Position numbers and translations under genes: made by a program | Part shown: positions 15,959 through 26,387 of the stretch, piece by piece | Numbering within the stretch: position 1 is the first letter of the stretch | Layout: every line of letters begins with the position of its first letter | Notes under the pieces: model-generated | The model's database searches: none | What the model was told of the DNA's origin: nothing | Seen by the model: only the letters and a program-made list of their open reading frames with translations | Assembly (NCBI GenBank): GCA_028875655.1 | Contig: JAPPCX010000109.1 | Span: 1 to 36,716 of the forward strand | DNA length: 36,716 nucleotides | Source: Chloroflexota bacterium | GTDB taxonomy: Bacteria; Chloroflexota; Dehalococcoidia; Lucifugimonadales; UBA3495 | Direction: 5' to 3'

Positions 15959-16740
15959 CCCAGCCCCGAACCTACCGCGCCACCGGTCTCACCCTCCGCA
16001 AGTTGCCGGCCGGCGAGGCGGATCTCGTTGCGTCGCTGTACAGCAGGGAGCACGGCAAGCTGGACGTGCTGGCCCGCGGGGCGCGTCGGCTCACCAGCAA
16101 GCTCATGGGGCACTTCGAGCCGCTCACCCTGGTTCGCCTGTCCATCGCACGGGGGCGCACCCTGGACATCGTGGCGGAGGCCGAGGTGGTCAACGCGTTT
16201 CCGGGCGTCAAATCCGACTACGGCAGCGTCGCGCGCGGGCTGCACGTGGCCGAACTCATTGACGGTTTCAGCGCATCCTCAGCGTCCAACCCGCAGGTGC
16301 TGGATCTGGCGCTGCAAACGCTGGAGGCCATCGGCAAGCGTCCCCCTAACGCCACCGACGGCCATCCTCACGACCTGCAACTGCGCTACTTTGACCTGCA
16401 ACTGCTGCAACTCTCCGGCTTCCTGCCTGAGCTTTACCAGTGCGTGGAGTGCGGCGACGAGCTGGAGCCGGAGCGGCACCGGTTCGCAGCCGGCGCCGGC
16501 GGGGTGCTCTGCGCCGGCTGCATAACGCCGCCGGAGATTGTCGTGCGCCCGCTGTCCCTGCCGGCGCTGAAAGTGCTGCGCCTGCTGCATCGCACCGAAT
16601 CGGTTGACCGGCTGCCTCAACTGAACATGCCGGCGCCCGTGCAAAGAGAAGTCCACAGCATCCTGAGCGAGACGCTGCAATACTGGCTTGACCGTCAATT
16701 GCGCGCCCAGTCTTTTCTTGATGCCGCCAAATTAGCCTGA
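15955..16740 (+). CDS. recO: DNA repair protein RecO
   Basis: A 261-residue RecO, the partner of RecR that anneals DNA and helps RecA replace single-strand binding protein. It has an N-terminal OB fold (about 5-80; ATGLTLRKLPAGEADLVASL), a helical domain with YFDLQLLQLSGFLPEL, and a C4 zinc finger (C163, C166, C186, C189). The length is typical. It overlaps recR by four bases and ends the operon; a hairpin at 16773-16794 could be the terminator. Direct adjacency of recR and recO is a helpful functional pairing, though recO is often elsewhere in other bacteria. Confidence 0.95.
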   Translation: MTQPRTYRATGLTLRKLPAGEADLVASLYSREHGKLDVLARGARRLTSKLMGHFEPLTLVRLSIARGRTLDIVAEAEVVNAFPGVKSDYGSVARGLHVAELIDGFSASSASNPQVLDLALQTLEAIGKRPPNATDGHPHDLQLRYFDLQLLQLSGFLPELYQCVECGDELEPERHRFAAGAGGVLCAGCITPPEIVVRPLSLPALKVLRLLHRTESVDRLPQLNMPAPVQREVHSILSETLQYWLDRQLRAQSFLDAAKLA

Positions 16741-16772
16741 ATCCGCATACCCTGCTGTTGAACCGCCAGCCC

Positions 16773-16794
16773 GCAAAGGCGTAAAACCCTTTGC
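16773..16794 (+). terminator. Weak hairpin after recO
   Basis: GCAAAGG and CCTTTGC pair over seven bases with an eight-base loop, 33 bases after the recO stop. There is no T-run, so termination is only suggested by position. Confidence 0.3.
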
Positions 16795-16814
16795 ATAACT
16801 CAGCCGCAAACGCC

Positions 16815-16834
16815 ATTCCCGCTTTCGCGGGAAT
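16815..16834. repeat. ATTCCCGC/GCGGGAAT palindromic repeat
   Basis: Eight-base perfect arms with loop TTTC, followed by CCAGG. Related copies are at 13094-13113 and 22007-22026 (the latter inverted). This motif is a common dispersed repeat in many bacterial genomes. It sits just upstream of accC. Confidence 0.75.
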
Positions 16835-16866
16835 CCAGGCAACCGGATTCATTGAGAAGGGTCCTC

Positions 16867-18444
16867 ATGTTCAACAAAGTGCTAATAGCCAACCGGGGCG
16901 AAATCGCCGCCCGCATCATCCGCACCTGCCAGCGTCTTGGCATCTCCACCGTAGCGGTTTATTCCGAGGCCGACGCCGGGGCCCTACACACGCAGTTGGC
17001 CGACCAGTCGGTGTGCATCGGCCCTGCGCCGGCCGTCGAATCCTACCTCAACATCGACGCCGTGATGAACGCCTGCCACGCCACCGGCGCCCAGGCCATC
17101 CACCCCGGCTACGGATTCCTGTCGGAGAACGGGCGGCTGGTCAACCGCTGCAAGTCGGAGGGCGTAGTATTCATCGGGCCCGTGGAGGAAGTGCTGAACC
17201 AGATGGGCGACAAGCTCTCCGCCCGCCGGGTCGCGCGGAAATCCGGCCTGCCGGTCATGCCGGGCACTGAGGAGCCGGTCAGCGATGAGGAGGCCATCAG
17301 CAAGGCCTGGGAGCTGGGGTTCCCCATGATGGTCAAGGCGGCAGCCGGCGGCGGCGGCATTGGCATCCACGTGGTGCACAACATGGCGGAGCTGGAACCT
17401 ATCATCGAGCGCACCCGCAAGATCGCCCAGGCCGCCTTCGCCGATTCCAGCCTGTTCTACGAGCGTTACCTGGAGGGCGCGTCCCACATCGAGGTCCAGC
17501 TCATCGCCGACCAGTACGGCAACGTGCTACATCTTTACGAGCGCGACTGTTCCATCCAGCGCCGCAACCAGAAGCTCATCGAGGAGACTACGGCCTCCGT
17601 CAAGCTCCCCGGCGAAGTGCGCGAGCAGATCGGCCGGCTGTCCCGTCAACTGGGGCGCGAGGTGGGCTATACCAACGCCGGCACCGTGGAATTTCTGGTC
17701 ACGCCCGACGGCCATTTCTACTTCATGGAGATGAACCCCCGTCTCCAGGTTGAGCATGGAGTCACCGAGCTGCTCACCGGGCAGGACATCGTGGAGTTGC
17801 AGCTGCAATCCGCCGCCGGCTTCCCGTTCACCATCCGCCAGCCCGACCTGCGGCCCAACGGGCACGCCATCGAAGCCCGGGTATATCCCGAAGATCCCGA
17901 CACCTGCCTACCCAACGTCGGCGTCGTGAGGGAGCTGAGGCTGCCCCGGGGTGAACACGTGCGCGTTGACACCGCGCTTTGCGTCGGCTACGAGGTTTCG
18001 CTACACTACGAACCGTTGCTCGCCAAGGTGATGGCCTGGGGCGTTGACCGAGACGCCGCCATCGCCACGCTGGACGCGGCCCTGGCCGACTTCCACGTGG
18101 CTGGCGTAACGACCAACATACCCCTGCTGCGCGACGTGCTGGCCAGTCCCGAATTCACGTCGGGGCAATACCACACCGGCAGCCTGAGCGCTATCCTGGA
18201 GCGACGATTACAAGCCGCGGGAAAAACGACGACCATGCACCCAAGCGGAACCTCCGGCAACGGACACCGGCCGGACGCCGAACTCGATCCGCGCGCCCTG
18301 GCTGCCGCCATCGGCGCGGCCGCCGTGGCCGTTGCTCGGAACGAGCAGCAGAACGGTTCTGGCATCCCGCAGGACGGCTCTCGCTGGCGAACCATGGGGC
18401 GTCGTGAACTTTTCCGCTCGCGGCTGGGGAGCGTGTCCTGGTAA
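16867..18444 (+). CDS. accC: Biotin carboxylase subunit (acyl-CoA carboxylase)
   Basis: A 525-residue ATP-grasp biotin carboxylase that carboxylates biotin on its carrier protein. It shows the N-terminal KVLIANRGEIAARIIRTCQ, the HPGYGFLSEN motif, the ATP-binding KAAAGGGGIGIHVV loop, ERDCSIQRRNQKLIEE, and the catalytic MNPRLQVEHGVTELLTG. The glycine loop carries Ile where Arg or Lys is usual, and VEHG replaces VEHP. After the normal end (about residue 450) there is a 70-residue tail, partly low-complexity, resembling tails of acyl-CoA carboxylase alpha chains. ATG 16867 has AAGGG five bases upstream. The biotin carrier gene starts directly after; no carboxyltransferase lies in the window, so acetyl- versus propionyl-CoA is unresolved. 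Confidence 0.92.
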   Translation: MFNKVLIANRGEIAARIIRTCQRLGISTVAVYSEADAGALHTQLADQSVCIGPAPAVESYLNIDAVMNACHATGAQAIHPGYGFLSENGRLVNRCKSEGVVFIGPVEEVLNQMGDKLSARRVARKSGLPVMPGTEEPVSDEEAISKAWELGFPMMVKAAAGGGGIGIHVVHNMAELEPIIERTRKIAQAAFADSSLFYERYLEGASHIEVQLIADQYGNVLHLYERDCSIQRRNQKLIEETTASVKLPGEVREQIGRLSRQLGREVGYTNAGTVEFLVTPDGHFYFMEMNPRLQVEHGVTELLTGQDIVELQLQSAAGFPFTIRQPDLRPNGHAIEARVYPEDPDTCLPNVGVVRELRLPRGEHVRVDTALCVGYEVSLHYEPLLAKVMAWGVDRDAAIATLDAALADFHVAGVTTNIPLLRDVLASPEFTSGQYHTGSLSAILERRLQAAGKTTTMHPSGTSGNGHRPDAELDPRALAAAIGAAAVAVARNEQQNGSGIPQDGSRWRTMGRRELFRSRLGSVSW

Positions 18445-18445
18445 C

Positions 18446-18880
18446 TTGACCACGATTAGGGTTCGCGTCGGCGAGCATTGGTACACCGTTGAAGTTGGCG
18501 ACCTCGGTCAATCGCCGGTCCGGGTTACGGTTGACGGCGAGGTTTTTGAGGTAGATGTAGAGGCTGAGATAGTGCCAACGCCGCCACGCCGGGGTCGGCC
18601 CGCCGGCGGTTTCACCGTGCCGGACGCGCCGACGCCCGCGCCGTCGGGTTCCGCGGCGCCGATTGATGATGACATCCTGCGCTCGCCCATGCCGGGCCGG
18701 GTTATGTCCATTCTGGTTCGCCCGGGCGATACCGTGTCCGCCGGCGACGAGGTATGCGTGGTCGAGGCCATGAAAATGGAGCAGAGCATCCTGGCCCACC
18801 GCAACGGGGTGGTCAAAACCGTGTTCGTGCAGCCGCTGGATTCTGTCAACGCCAACGACCCGCTGGTAGAATTGGAGTAG
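18446..18880 (+). CDS. accB: Biotin carboxyl carrier protein
   Basis: A 144-residue biotin carrier that shuttles carboxybiotin between AccC and a carboxyltransferase. The C-terminal biotinyl domain (about 78-144) has the biotinylation motif VEAMKMEQ with Lys110, plus the flanking [19 protein letters not shown] short N-terminal beta domain (1-42) and a Pro/Ala linker (43-75) precede it. The frame is open from 18332 inside accC, but residues encoded there do not look like the family. TTG 18446, one base after the accC stop, is the likeliest start; GGGGAG lies upstream at loose spacing, so the start is uncertain. Separate carrier and carboxylase genes in tandem resemble the acyl-CoA carboxylase layout. 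Confidence 0.85.
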   Translation: MTTIRVRVGEHWYTVEVGDLGQSPVRVTVDGEVFEVDVEAEIVPTPPRRGRPAGGFTVPDAPTPAPSGSAAPIDDDILRSPMPGRVMSILVRPGDTVSAGDEVCVVEAMKMEQSILAHRNGVVKTVFVQPLDSVNANDPLVELE

Positions 18881-18930
18881 CCAAGCAATCTGAACCGATA
18901 ACCGCCAACCCAACGCAAGAAGGCACTCTA

Positions 18931-21966
<3,036 letters not shown>

Positions 21967-22006
21967 GACGCTTTGTACAGTTTCGCCATTACTGCCCCCA
22001 CCCGTC

Positions 22007-22026
22007 ATTCCTGCGAAAGCGGGAAT
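22007..22026. repeat. ATTCCTGC/GCGGGAAT palindromic repeat
   Basis: Inverted copy of the element at 13094 and 16815, with one mismatch between arms and loop GAAA. It lies 40 bases after the uvrA stop and could serve as its transcript end, but lacks a T-run. Confidence 0.7.
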
Positions 22027-22082
22027 CCAGAGAGCGTAAATTCAGTCAACCATCCGCTCGCCCCAAGCCCGTCGAACCCAAA

Positions 22083-22111
22083 CCGCTCATCCTGAGCCTG
22101 TCGAAGGATGG
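22083..22111 (-). repeat. Dispersed CTTCGACAGGCTCAGGATGAGC element
   Basis: On the minus strand this reads CCTTCGACAGGCTCAGGATG then AGCGG, like the elements at 10708, 12942 and 26206. Its end supplies the AAGGATG that is the best ribosome-binding match before the ATPase gene at 22118. It is in the same orientation as the copy at 26206, and the two bracket the ATPase-TOPRIM and MFS segment. Confidence 0.75.
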
Positions 22112-22117
22112 TATCCC

Positions 22118-23173
22118 ATGCCTGACGCACTGCCTCCCGACCAGTCCCTACACCTTCCCAGCCTGGTAATCAAGAACTTCCGCGGCATCGACGAACTGAC
22201 GATACCGCGGCTGGGTCGCGTAACGCTGCTGGCGGGGAAGAACGGCGTCGGCAAAACGACGGTGCTGGACGCGGTGCGGGTGTGGGCGGACCGGGGATCT
22301 GTTCATGCAATCGATATCCTGTTGTTGTACAAGGGAGATTCGTTTGCTAGCAGTGAAGATAGTCCTTCAATCACCGTCATCGATAGGGCTGCGCTCTTCA
22401 CTGATCGCGACTACGAAAATAATTCTCTTATTGCTATTGGCCCAGTTGGCGACAATGACAATTCAGTCTTGCTGTCAGAAAACCGGACTAACGAAATTGG
22501 CCAAAGCTTGCTACCTTCGGAAATGTCAGATTCCATTGGCAACATTGGGATCTCTACGCAGTTCGGTGAAGAACCCATTTACCGACGCACTTCTGTTAAT
22601 CACAGGACCTTGGGTCCCAATGTCCCAAATGATCAGATCGTTCAACAATACTGGAGCGAAGTGGCGCTGACGTCGCATGAGGATCTCGCTCTTGAAGCAC
22701 TCAACATGGTCACCAACCAACGGGTTGAACGGGTTGCAGCATTGGGACCTCCAACCGGTAACGGCGTAAACCAACCGCGCCGAATGATGGCAAAGGTTAC
22801 CGGGAGAGATTACCAAGTACCCTTGCGTAGCTTAGGCGATGGCGCGTTGCGTACTTATGCCGTCGCACTAGCCCTTGCCAAAAGCAGCGGCGGCTTCCTC
22901 CTCATCGACGAGGCCGAAAACGGCATTCATCACTCTATCCAAGCCAAGTTCTGGAACATGGTGTTGCAGACGGCCCACCGCAACAACGTGCAGGTAATAG
23001 CCACAACCCACAGCTGGGACTGCGTAACCGGATTCGCCCAGGCCGCCAACGAATTGGAGGACGTGGAGGGCCTGCTGGTGCGGCTTGAACGCGTGCCAGT
23101 AGGGTTACGGGTTTTCACCTATGATGAATCACGCTTGAAAAACATCTCTGAAAACGGTATTGAGGTGCGCTGA
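22118..23173 (+). CDS. AAA/OLD-type ABC ATPase, candidate defence gene
   Basis: A 351-residue ATPase of the AAA_15/AAA_21 (OLD/RecF-like ABC) type. The N-terminal strand (LVIKNFRGIDELTIPRLGRV) leads to Walker A GKNGVGKT (41-47 region). The C-terminal half has a signature-like LRSLGDGALRTYAVALALAK, Walker B FLLIDEAENG (D264, E265) and the H298 switch in ATTHSWD. The central part (about 65-235) is variable and unrecognised. Base composition is uneven: sampled lines give about 63% G+C in the Walker A region, 45-50% in the centre and 55-67% after Walker B. It is followed after 3 nt by a TOPRIM-like gene, and such ATPase-TOPRIM pairs are typical of OLD, Gabija and PARIS-type phage defence. Function here is inference. 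Confidence 0.85.
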   Translation: MPDALPPDQSLHLPSLVIKNFRGIDELTIPRLGRVTLLAGKNGVGKTTVLDAVRVWADRGSVHAIDILLLYKGDSFASSEDSPSITVIDRAALFTDRDYENNSLIAIGPVGDNDNSVLLSENRTNEIGQSLLPSEMSDSIGNIGISTQFGEEPIYRRTSVNHRTLGPNVPNDQIVQQYWSEVALTSHEDLALEALNMVTNQRVERVAALGPPTGNGVNQPRRMMAKVTGRDYQVPLRSLGDGALRTYAVALALAKSSGGFLLIDEAENGIHHSIQAKFWNMVLQTAHRNNVQVIATTHSWDCVTGFAQAANELEDVEGLLVRLERVPVGLRVFTYDESRLKNISENGIEVR

Positions 23174-23176
23174 TCA

Positions 23177-23842
23177 ATGATTAGCTTCAACCCTCGTCCA
23201 TCCGACTCAATATTGCTGGTCGAAGGCTCGAACGACAAACACGTCATCAAACACTTAGCCGAACGTTTTGATCCCAATCTCGAGTTCGCAATCAAAGACT
23301 ACGGAGGTATTGATGGGGTTCTGGCGAACATCCGCGACCATATTGATGAACCAGGCCGTCCTGCTGTCGGCATAGTAGTCGATGCCGACGCTGTCCAACT
23401 TCAAAGCTGGCGCCGCGTCTGTGACGAAATCGCGAGCGCTGAGCGTAATATTTCCCCTATCCCTCCTGCACCTGACCCGCAGGGAACTATCATCTCGGAA
23501 AACCCCGGCAACGGAGATCCGCGTGTTGGCATTTGGGTGATGCCTGATAATATTTCTTTGGGCGAATTGGAAGGATTCATCGCGCGAATGATCCCGGCTG
23601 GCGATATGATCTGGCCGCTGTCTCGACGCTACATAGACCAGATCCCTTTGGCGGTACGTCCATTTGCAAGCACACTCGCTCAGGTAGCTCAAAACAAAAT
23701 ACTTGGCGCGCAAGTTCACGCTTGGTTAGCGACCCGAGCGGATCCACGACCGATGGGCCTCGCCATTGGAGCTAACGACCTTGATACCAATGTCCCTGTA
23801 ACCCAAACCTTTCTCCGCTGGCTCGCCAACCTCTTCCGCTAG
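23177..23842 (+). CDS. DUF3226 TOPRIM-like protein, candidate effector
   Basis: A 221-residue protein matching the DUF3226 pattern, a TOPRIM-like fold. Acidic positions expected of TOPRIM nucleases are visible: E16 in ILLVEGSNDKHVI, D69 and D71 in GIVVDADA, and a later acidic cluster in VGIWVMPDNISLGELEGF (D124, E130, E132). KDYGGIDGVL at about 40-49 is also characteristic. It starts three bases after the ATPase gene with GAGGTG nine bases before ATG, so the two are translated together. Sampled G+C is about 47%, well below the core genes, pointing to acquisition. By analogy with OLD and PARIS it may be the nuclease effector released or activated by the ATPase. The last three bases overlap the convergent MFS gene. 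Confidence 0.82.
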   Translation: MISFNPRPSDSILLVEGSNDKHVIKHLAERFDPNLEFAIKDYGGIDGVLANIRDHIDEPGRPAVGIVVDADAVQLQSWRRVCDEIASAERNISPIPPAPDPQGTIISENPGNGDPRVGIWVMPDNISLGELEGFIARMIPAGDMIWPLSRRYIDQIPLAVRPFASTLAQVAQNKILGAQVHAWLATRADPRPMGLAIGANDLDTNVPVTQTFLRWLANLFR

Positions 23843-25149
23843 CAGCCGCCCTCAATCCGCTCCCCGCCGCTGGCTGCGTCACGGCCCGGGCGGGTTGCCG
23901 TTAGCATTAGCAGGGAGACTACTGCCAGGTTGATGCCGAAGGCCAGGAAGGCTCCCTGGTAGCTGCCGTAGCGGTCCACCGCCAGGCCGGCCGCAGTGGG
24001 GCCCAGCGCCTGGCCGCCCACCTGCGCTGCCAGACCCCAGGCGCGTATCGCTCCCAGGTGCAGCCGCCCGAAGTAGTCGGCTCCGGCCAGCCGCGCCATG
24101 ATGTGCAGGCCGCCGACGCCGAACCCCAGGAAGAATGCTCCCAGGACGCCCACCGCGATCTCGCTGGCGAACGCCGTGGTGATGGCGCCGGTGGCGACCA
24201 CCAGACCCGACACCGTCATCACGAACCGCGCCTGCGTCTTCTGGGCCATCGCCGAAAAGGCCACGCTGGCCGGCACTTGGGAGATGGCGAACGTGCTGGC
24301 CGTCCACACCGCCACCGAAGGCGGCACGCCCTGGTCAACGAAGTGCGGCACCTGGTGCAGGGACACACCCGCCTGCACGATGAAACCGGCGAAGGCGAAC
24401 ACCATCATCAGCCAGAAGGCCCGCGTCCGCATCGCCTGGCGCAGCGTGAAGTTGATCTCCTCGGTCGCAGACTGCGGACGCCGGCCAGAAGCGGATTCAC
24501 GGCGCGCCGAACCCGCTCCGCCATCCGGCTCCAGTCCCAGGTCCTCGGGACGCCGCGCCATCAGCAGCATGGCAGGGATCACTCCCACCGCCAGCGTCCA
24601 GATGCCCAGGGTGTACCACGCCACGTCCCAGCCCCAGGCGCCGATGATCGCCTGCGCCACCAGCGGCATCACCGCCAGGCCCGAACCTTGCGTTACGTGA
24701 TTCAGCGCCAGGGCGAAGGGACGCCGCCGCACGAACCAGTTGCTCACCGCCACCGACGTCCCCAGCTCCAGCGGGCCGGAGAACGCCATGCGCCCCGGCA
24801 CGTACACCACGTAGAACATCCAGATCTGCGACACCGCGCCCAGCGCGACCGCGCACACTCCGGCGATGGCAGAGAATATGCCGACCACCATTCCCGACCC
24901 GTAGCGGTCCAGCACCAGCCCCACCATTGGCGAGACCACCGCCGCGAACACTCCGCCCAGGCTCACCGCGCCGGCCAACTCCGCTCGCGTCCAGCCGAAC
25001 TGCTCCGACATGGGCACCACGAACACCGTCAGCACCGCCACCGACATCAGCGGCCGCGCGGAGTAGGATACAACCCCCGACAGGCCCAGTATGATCCAGC
25101 CGTAGTAGAAGGGCGTCGTCCGGGCCGTCCGGGCTTGCAGCGCGCGCAT
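23839..25149 (-). CDS. MFS transporter, monocarboxylate/OxlT-like
   Basis: A 436-residue major facilitator protein with twelve hydrophobic helices and a central basic, Ser/Ala-rich loop (about 205-235). The N-terminal FYYGWIILGLSGVVSYSARP and the cytoplasmic LDRYGSG between helices 2 and 3 fit the oxalate/formate or monocarboxylate subgroup. The substrate is unknown. A TATAAT box ends only eight bases before ATG 25149 and no ribosome site is visible, so the mRNA is probably leaderless or nearly so. The stop codon shares a CTAG palindrome with the convergent TOPRIM-like gene. A decayed copy of its N-terminal region lies at 25943-26063 on the same strand. Confidence 0.9.
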   Translation of the reverse strand: MRALQARTARTTPFYYGWIILGLSGVVSYSARPLMSVAVLTVFVVPMSEQFGWTRAELAGAVSLGGVFAAVVSPMVGLVLDRYGSGMVVGIFSAIAGVCAVALGAVSQIWMFYVVYVPGRMAFSGPLELGTSVAVSNWFVRRRPFALALNHVTQGSGLAVMPLVAQAIIGAWGWDVAWYTLGIWTLAVGVIPAMLLMARRPEDLGLEPDGGAGSARRESASGRRPQSATEEINFTLRQAMRTRAFWLMMVFAFAGFIVQAGVSLHQVPHFVDQGVPPSVAVWTASTFAISQVPASVAFSAMAQKTQARFVMTVSGLVVATGAITTAFASEIAVGVLGAFFLGFGVGGLHIMARLAGADYFGRLHLGAIRAWGLAAQVGGQALGPTAAGLAVDRYGSYQGAFLAFGINLAVVSLLMLTATRPGRDAASGGERIEGGC

Positions 25150-25157
25150 GGCGGCTG

Positions 25158-25163
25158 ATTATA
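25158..25163 (-). promoter_or_regulatory. Candidate -10 box for leaderless MFS mRNA
   Basis: TATAAT followed by eight bases and then ATG 25149. Transcription would begin about two bases before the start codon. No convincing -35 hexamer was identified. Confidence 0.5.
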
Positions 25164-25184
25164 GCACCCGGCACTGTGGGGGTT

Positions 25185-25532
25185 TTTGCATGGATGAAGG
25201 GGATAAACGGGATGGCAGGATTTTGGCGGAAACCCGCTCATTTCCGCTCATTTACACTCATTTTGAGTAGGGCGGGGGGACAGGTCGCGGGGGTGAACGG
25301 AGGTGAATTGGGCGGGTTTTGGGTGTGATTTCAGGGGTTTTGGCGGGCAGGTGGGAGGATTTGGGAGCGGTGTTGGGATGGTACGTGATTGTCAGAATCA
25401 GGATTTTTGGGATTAGAGGATTTTCAGGATTTGGGGGGCCGGTCATTTGAGTTGGGCGGCGGGTTGGATATGGGCGGTTCGATGGTTAAATGGTACGGAT
25501 GGGCGGCGGGTGGAGGCAAGGGGGAAGTGTCA
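25185..25532 (+). repeat. G-rich intergenic element, copy 2
   Basis: This occupies most of the 420-bp gap between the MFS start and the mcrC remnant; no gene is seen. It shares ordered blocks with 12786-13056: TTTGCATGGATGAA, CCCGCTCATTTCC, TTGAGTAGGGC, GATGGTTAAATGGTACGGAT and GGGGGAAGTGTCA. It contains GGATTTT-type microrepeats. A short inverted piece of the same family (TTTGCATGGATG plus GGATTAACAGGAT on the minus strand) is at 26241-26273. Confidence 0.6.
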
Positions 25533-25571
25533 CCGGTCATACTCACCCCCGCATCAAGTACAGGGCGGGCT

Positions 25572-25945
25572 CTAATCCTCTCCCGTCAAGGGAGAGCATC
25601 GGAAGAGCCTGACCTTCTCCGATAAACTCTTGACCCGGGCCAGCGTTTCATCCAGGGTGCCGGAGATGTCGAGGGCCGCCACCTCGAGCCGCTTGCCGGC
25701 GTGCCTGACGTGATATTCGCGGGGCTCGTCCTCGCCCTGTGCGTAAATCAGTAGGCCGCCGGGCAGGTCAAGCGCGGTGGCGTAGGCCAGCAGTTGGTAG
25801 AGGTCCGCGTTGGGAACGCTGGCATGGGTGATTTTCTTGTACTTGGCGTCGCCGACGAATACGCAGGAGCGGCCATCCCACCAGGTCAGGTCGGGGCGCA
25901 AGTGGATGCGGCCTCTGTCGTCAAGGCTATCAATGCTCAGACCGT
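25572..25945 (-). pseudogene. mcrC: mcrC remnant (C-terminal nuclease domain)
   Basis: The C-terminal part of an McrC-like protein, the nuclease subunit of the McrBC restriction system that cuts methylated DNA. Readable sequence runs from about GLSIDSLDDRGRIHLRPDL through WWDGRSCVFVGDAKYKK, containing the PD-(D/E)xK motif (RPDL ... DAKYK), then NADLYQLLAYATALDLPGGLLIY and a C-terminal tail ending SPLTGED. The first in-frame ATG is 25901, but homology clearly extends upstream to about 25945 where it stops at the junction with the MFS fragment. The N-terminal half of McrC and all of mcrB are missing. It is a truncated relic and unlikely to function. Confidence 0.75.
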
Positions 25946-26063
25946 GTCCAGCCGAAATGTTCCGACCTGGACACCACGAACACCGTCAGCACTGCCACCG
26001 ACATAAGGGGCTGCGCCGAGTACGATGCGTCGCCCGGGCCGTCCGGGTTTACAGCGCGCGCAT
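25943..26063 (-). pseudogene. Decayed N-terminal fragment of an MFS gene
   Basis: On the minus strand from ATG 26063 the sequence reads MRAL, a stop (TAA 26049-26051), then TRTARAT. After a deletion of roughly 16 codons and a frame change it continues ASYSAQPLMSVAVLTVFVV and SRSEHFGWTRSEH before a stop. The intact MFS gene at 23839-25149 reads MRALQARTARTT ... VSYSARPLMSVAVLTVFVV ... SEQFGWTRAEL, so the match is unmistakable at both protein and DNA level. It is a dead partial duplicate, fused at about 25943 to the mcrC relic. The following gap to 26387 holds only repeats and two TATAAT boxes. Confidence 0.85.
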
Positions 26064-26179
26064 CAGCCGTCACGCCGCCCGACTGCACGCGCCGATCCGT
26101 TCGGACAGCAAAACGATGCGGCGGTCGGGTGATTCACAAGTTCACGGAAGCTACGGCAGGACAATTGCGGTGCGCGGCG

Positions 26180-26185
26180 ATTATA
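26180..26185 (-). promoter_or_regulatory. Orphan TATAAT box, minus strand
   Basis: TATAAT followed by CGCCGC, as seen near several promoters in this window, but no start codon of a plausible gene follows closely. It could be the relic promoter of the lost duplicate MFS gene 117 bases downstream. Confidence 0.3.
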
Positions 26186-26205
26186 GCAGGGCAACAACCT
26201 CCAAA

Positions 26206-26230
26206 CCGCTCATGGTGAGCCTGTCGAACC
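26206..26230 (-). repeat. Dispersed GTTCGACAGGCTCACCATGAGC element
   Basis: On the minus strand GGTTCGACAGGCTCACCATG then AGCGG, nearly the same as 12942-12965 and related to 22083-22111. It sits in the 324-bp gap between the MFS relic and the next gene. Confidence 0.7.
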
Positions 26231-26292
26231 TTCACCTTAGTCCTATCCTGTTAATCCTGTACATCCATGCAAATGCCCGTCCCCTGCTGCGC

Positions 26293-26298
26293 TATAAT
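26293..26298 (+). promoter_or_regulatory. Candidate -10 box upstream of unknown cassette
   Basis: TATAAT, then six bases, then ATG TAG at 26305-26310. The predicted start is at or near 26305 and the leader to the gene at 26388 would be about 83 nt. A perfect GCGCTA/TAGCGC hairpin (26299-26313) surrounds the start-stop codons. Confidence 0.45.
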
Positions 26299-26387
26299 GC
26301 GCTAATGTAGCGCGCCCTACGGTTGCCCCTTAGCTAGTTCAACTCCACCGCTGTTAACTTACCAATTACCAGGAAGAGGCGCAGCCC

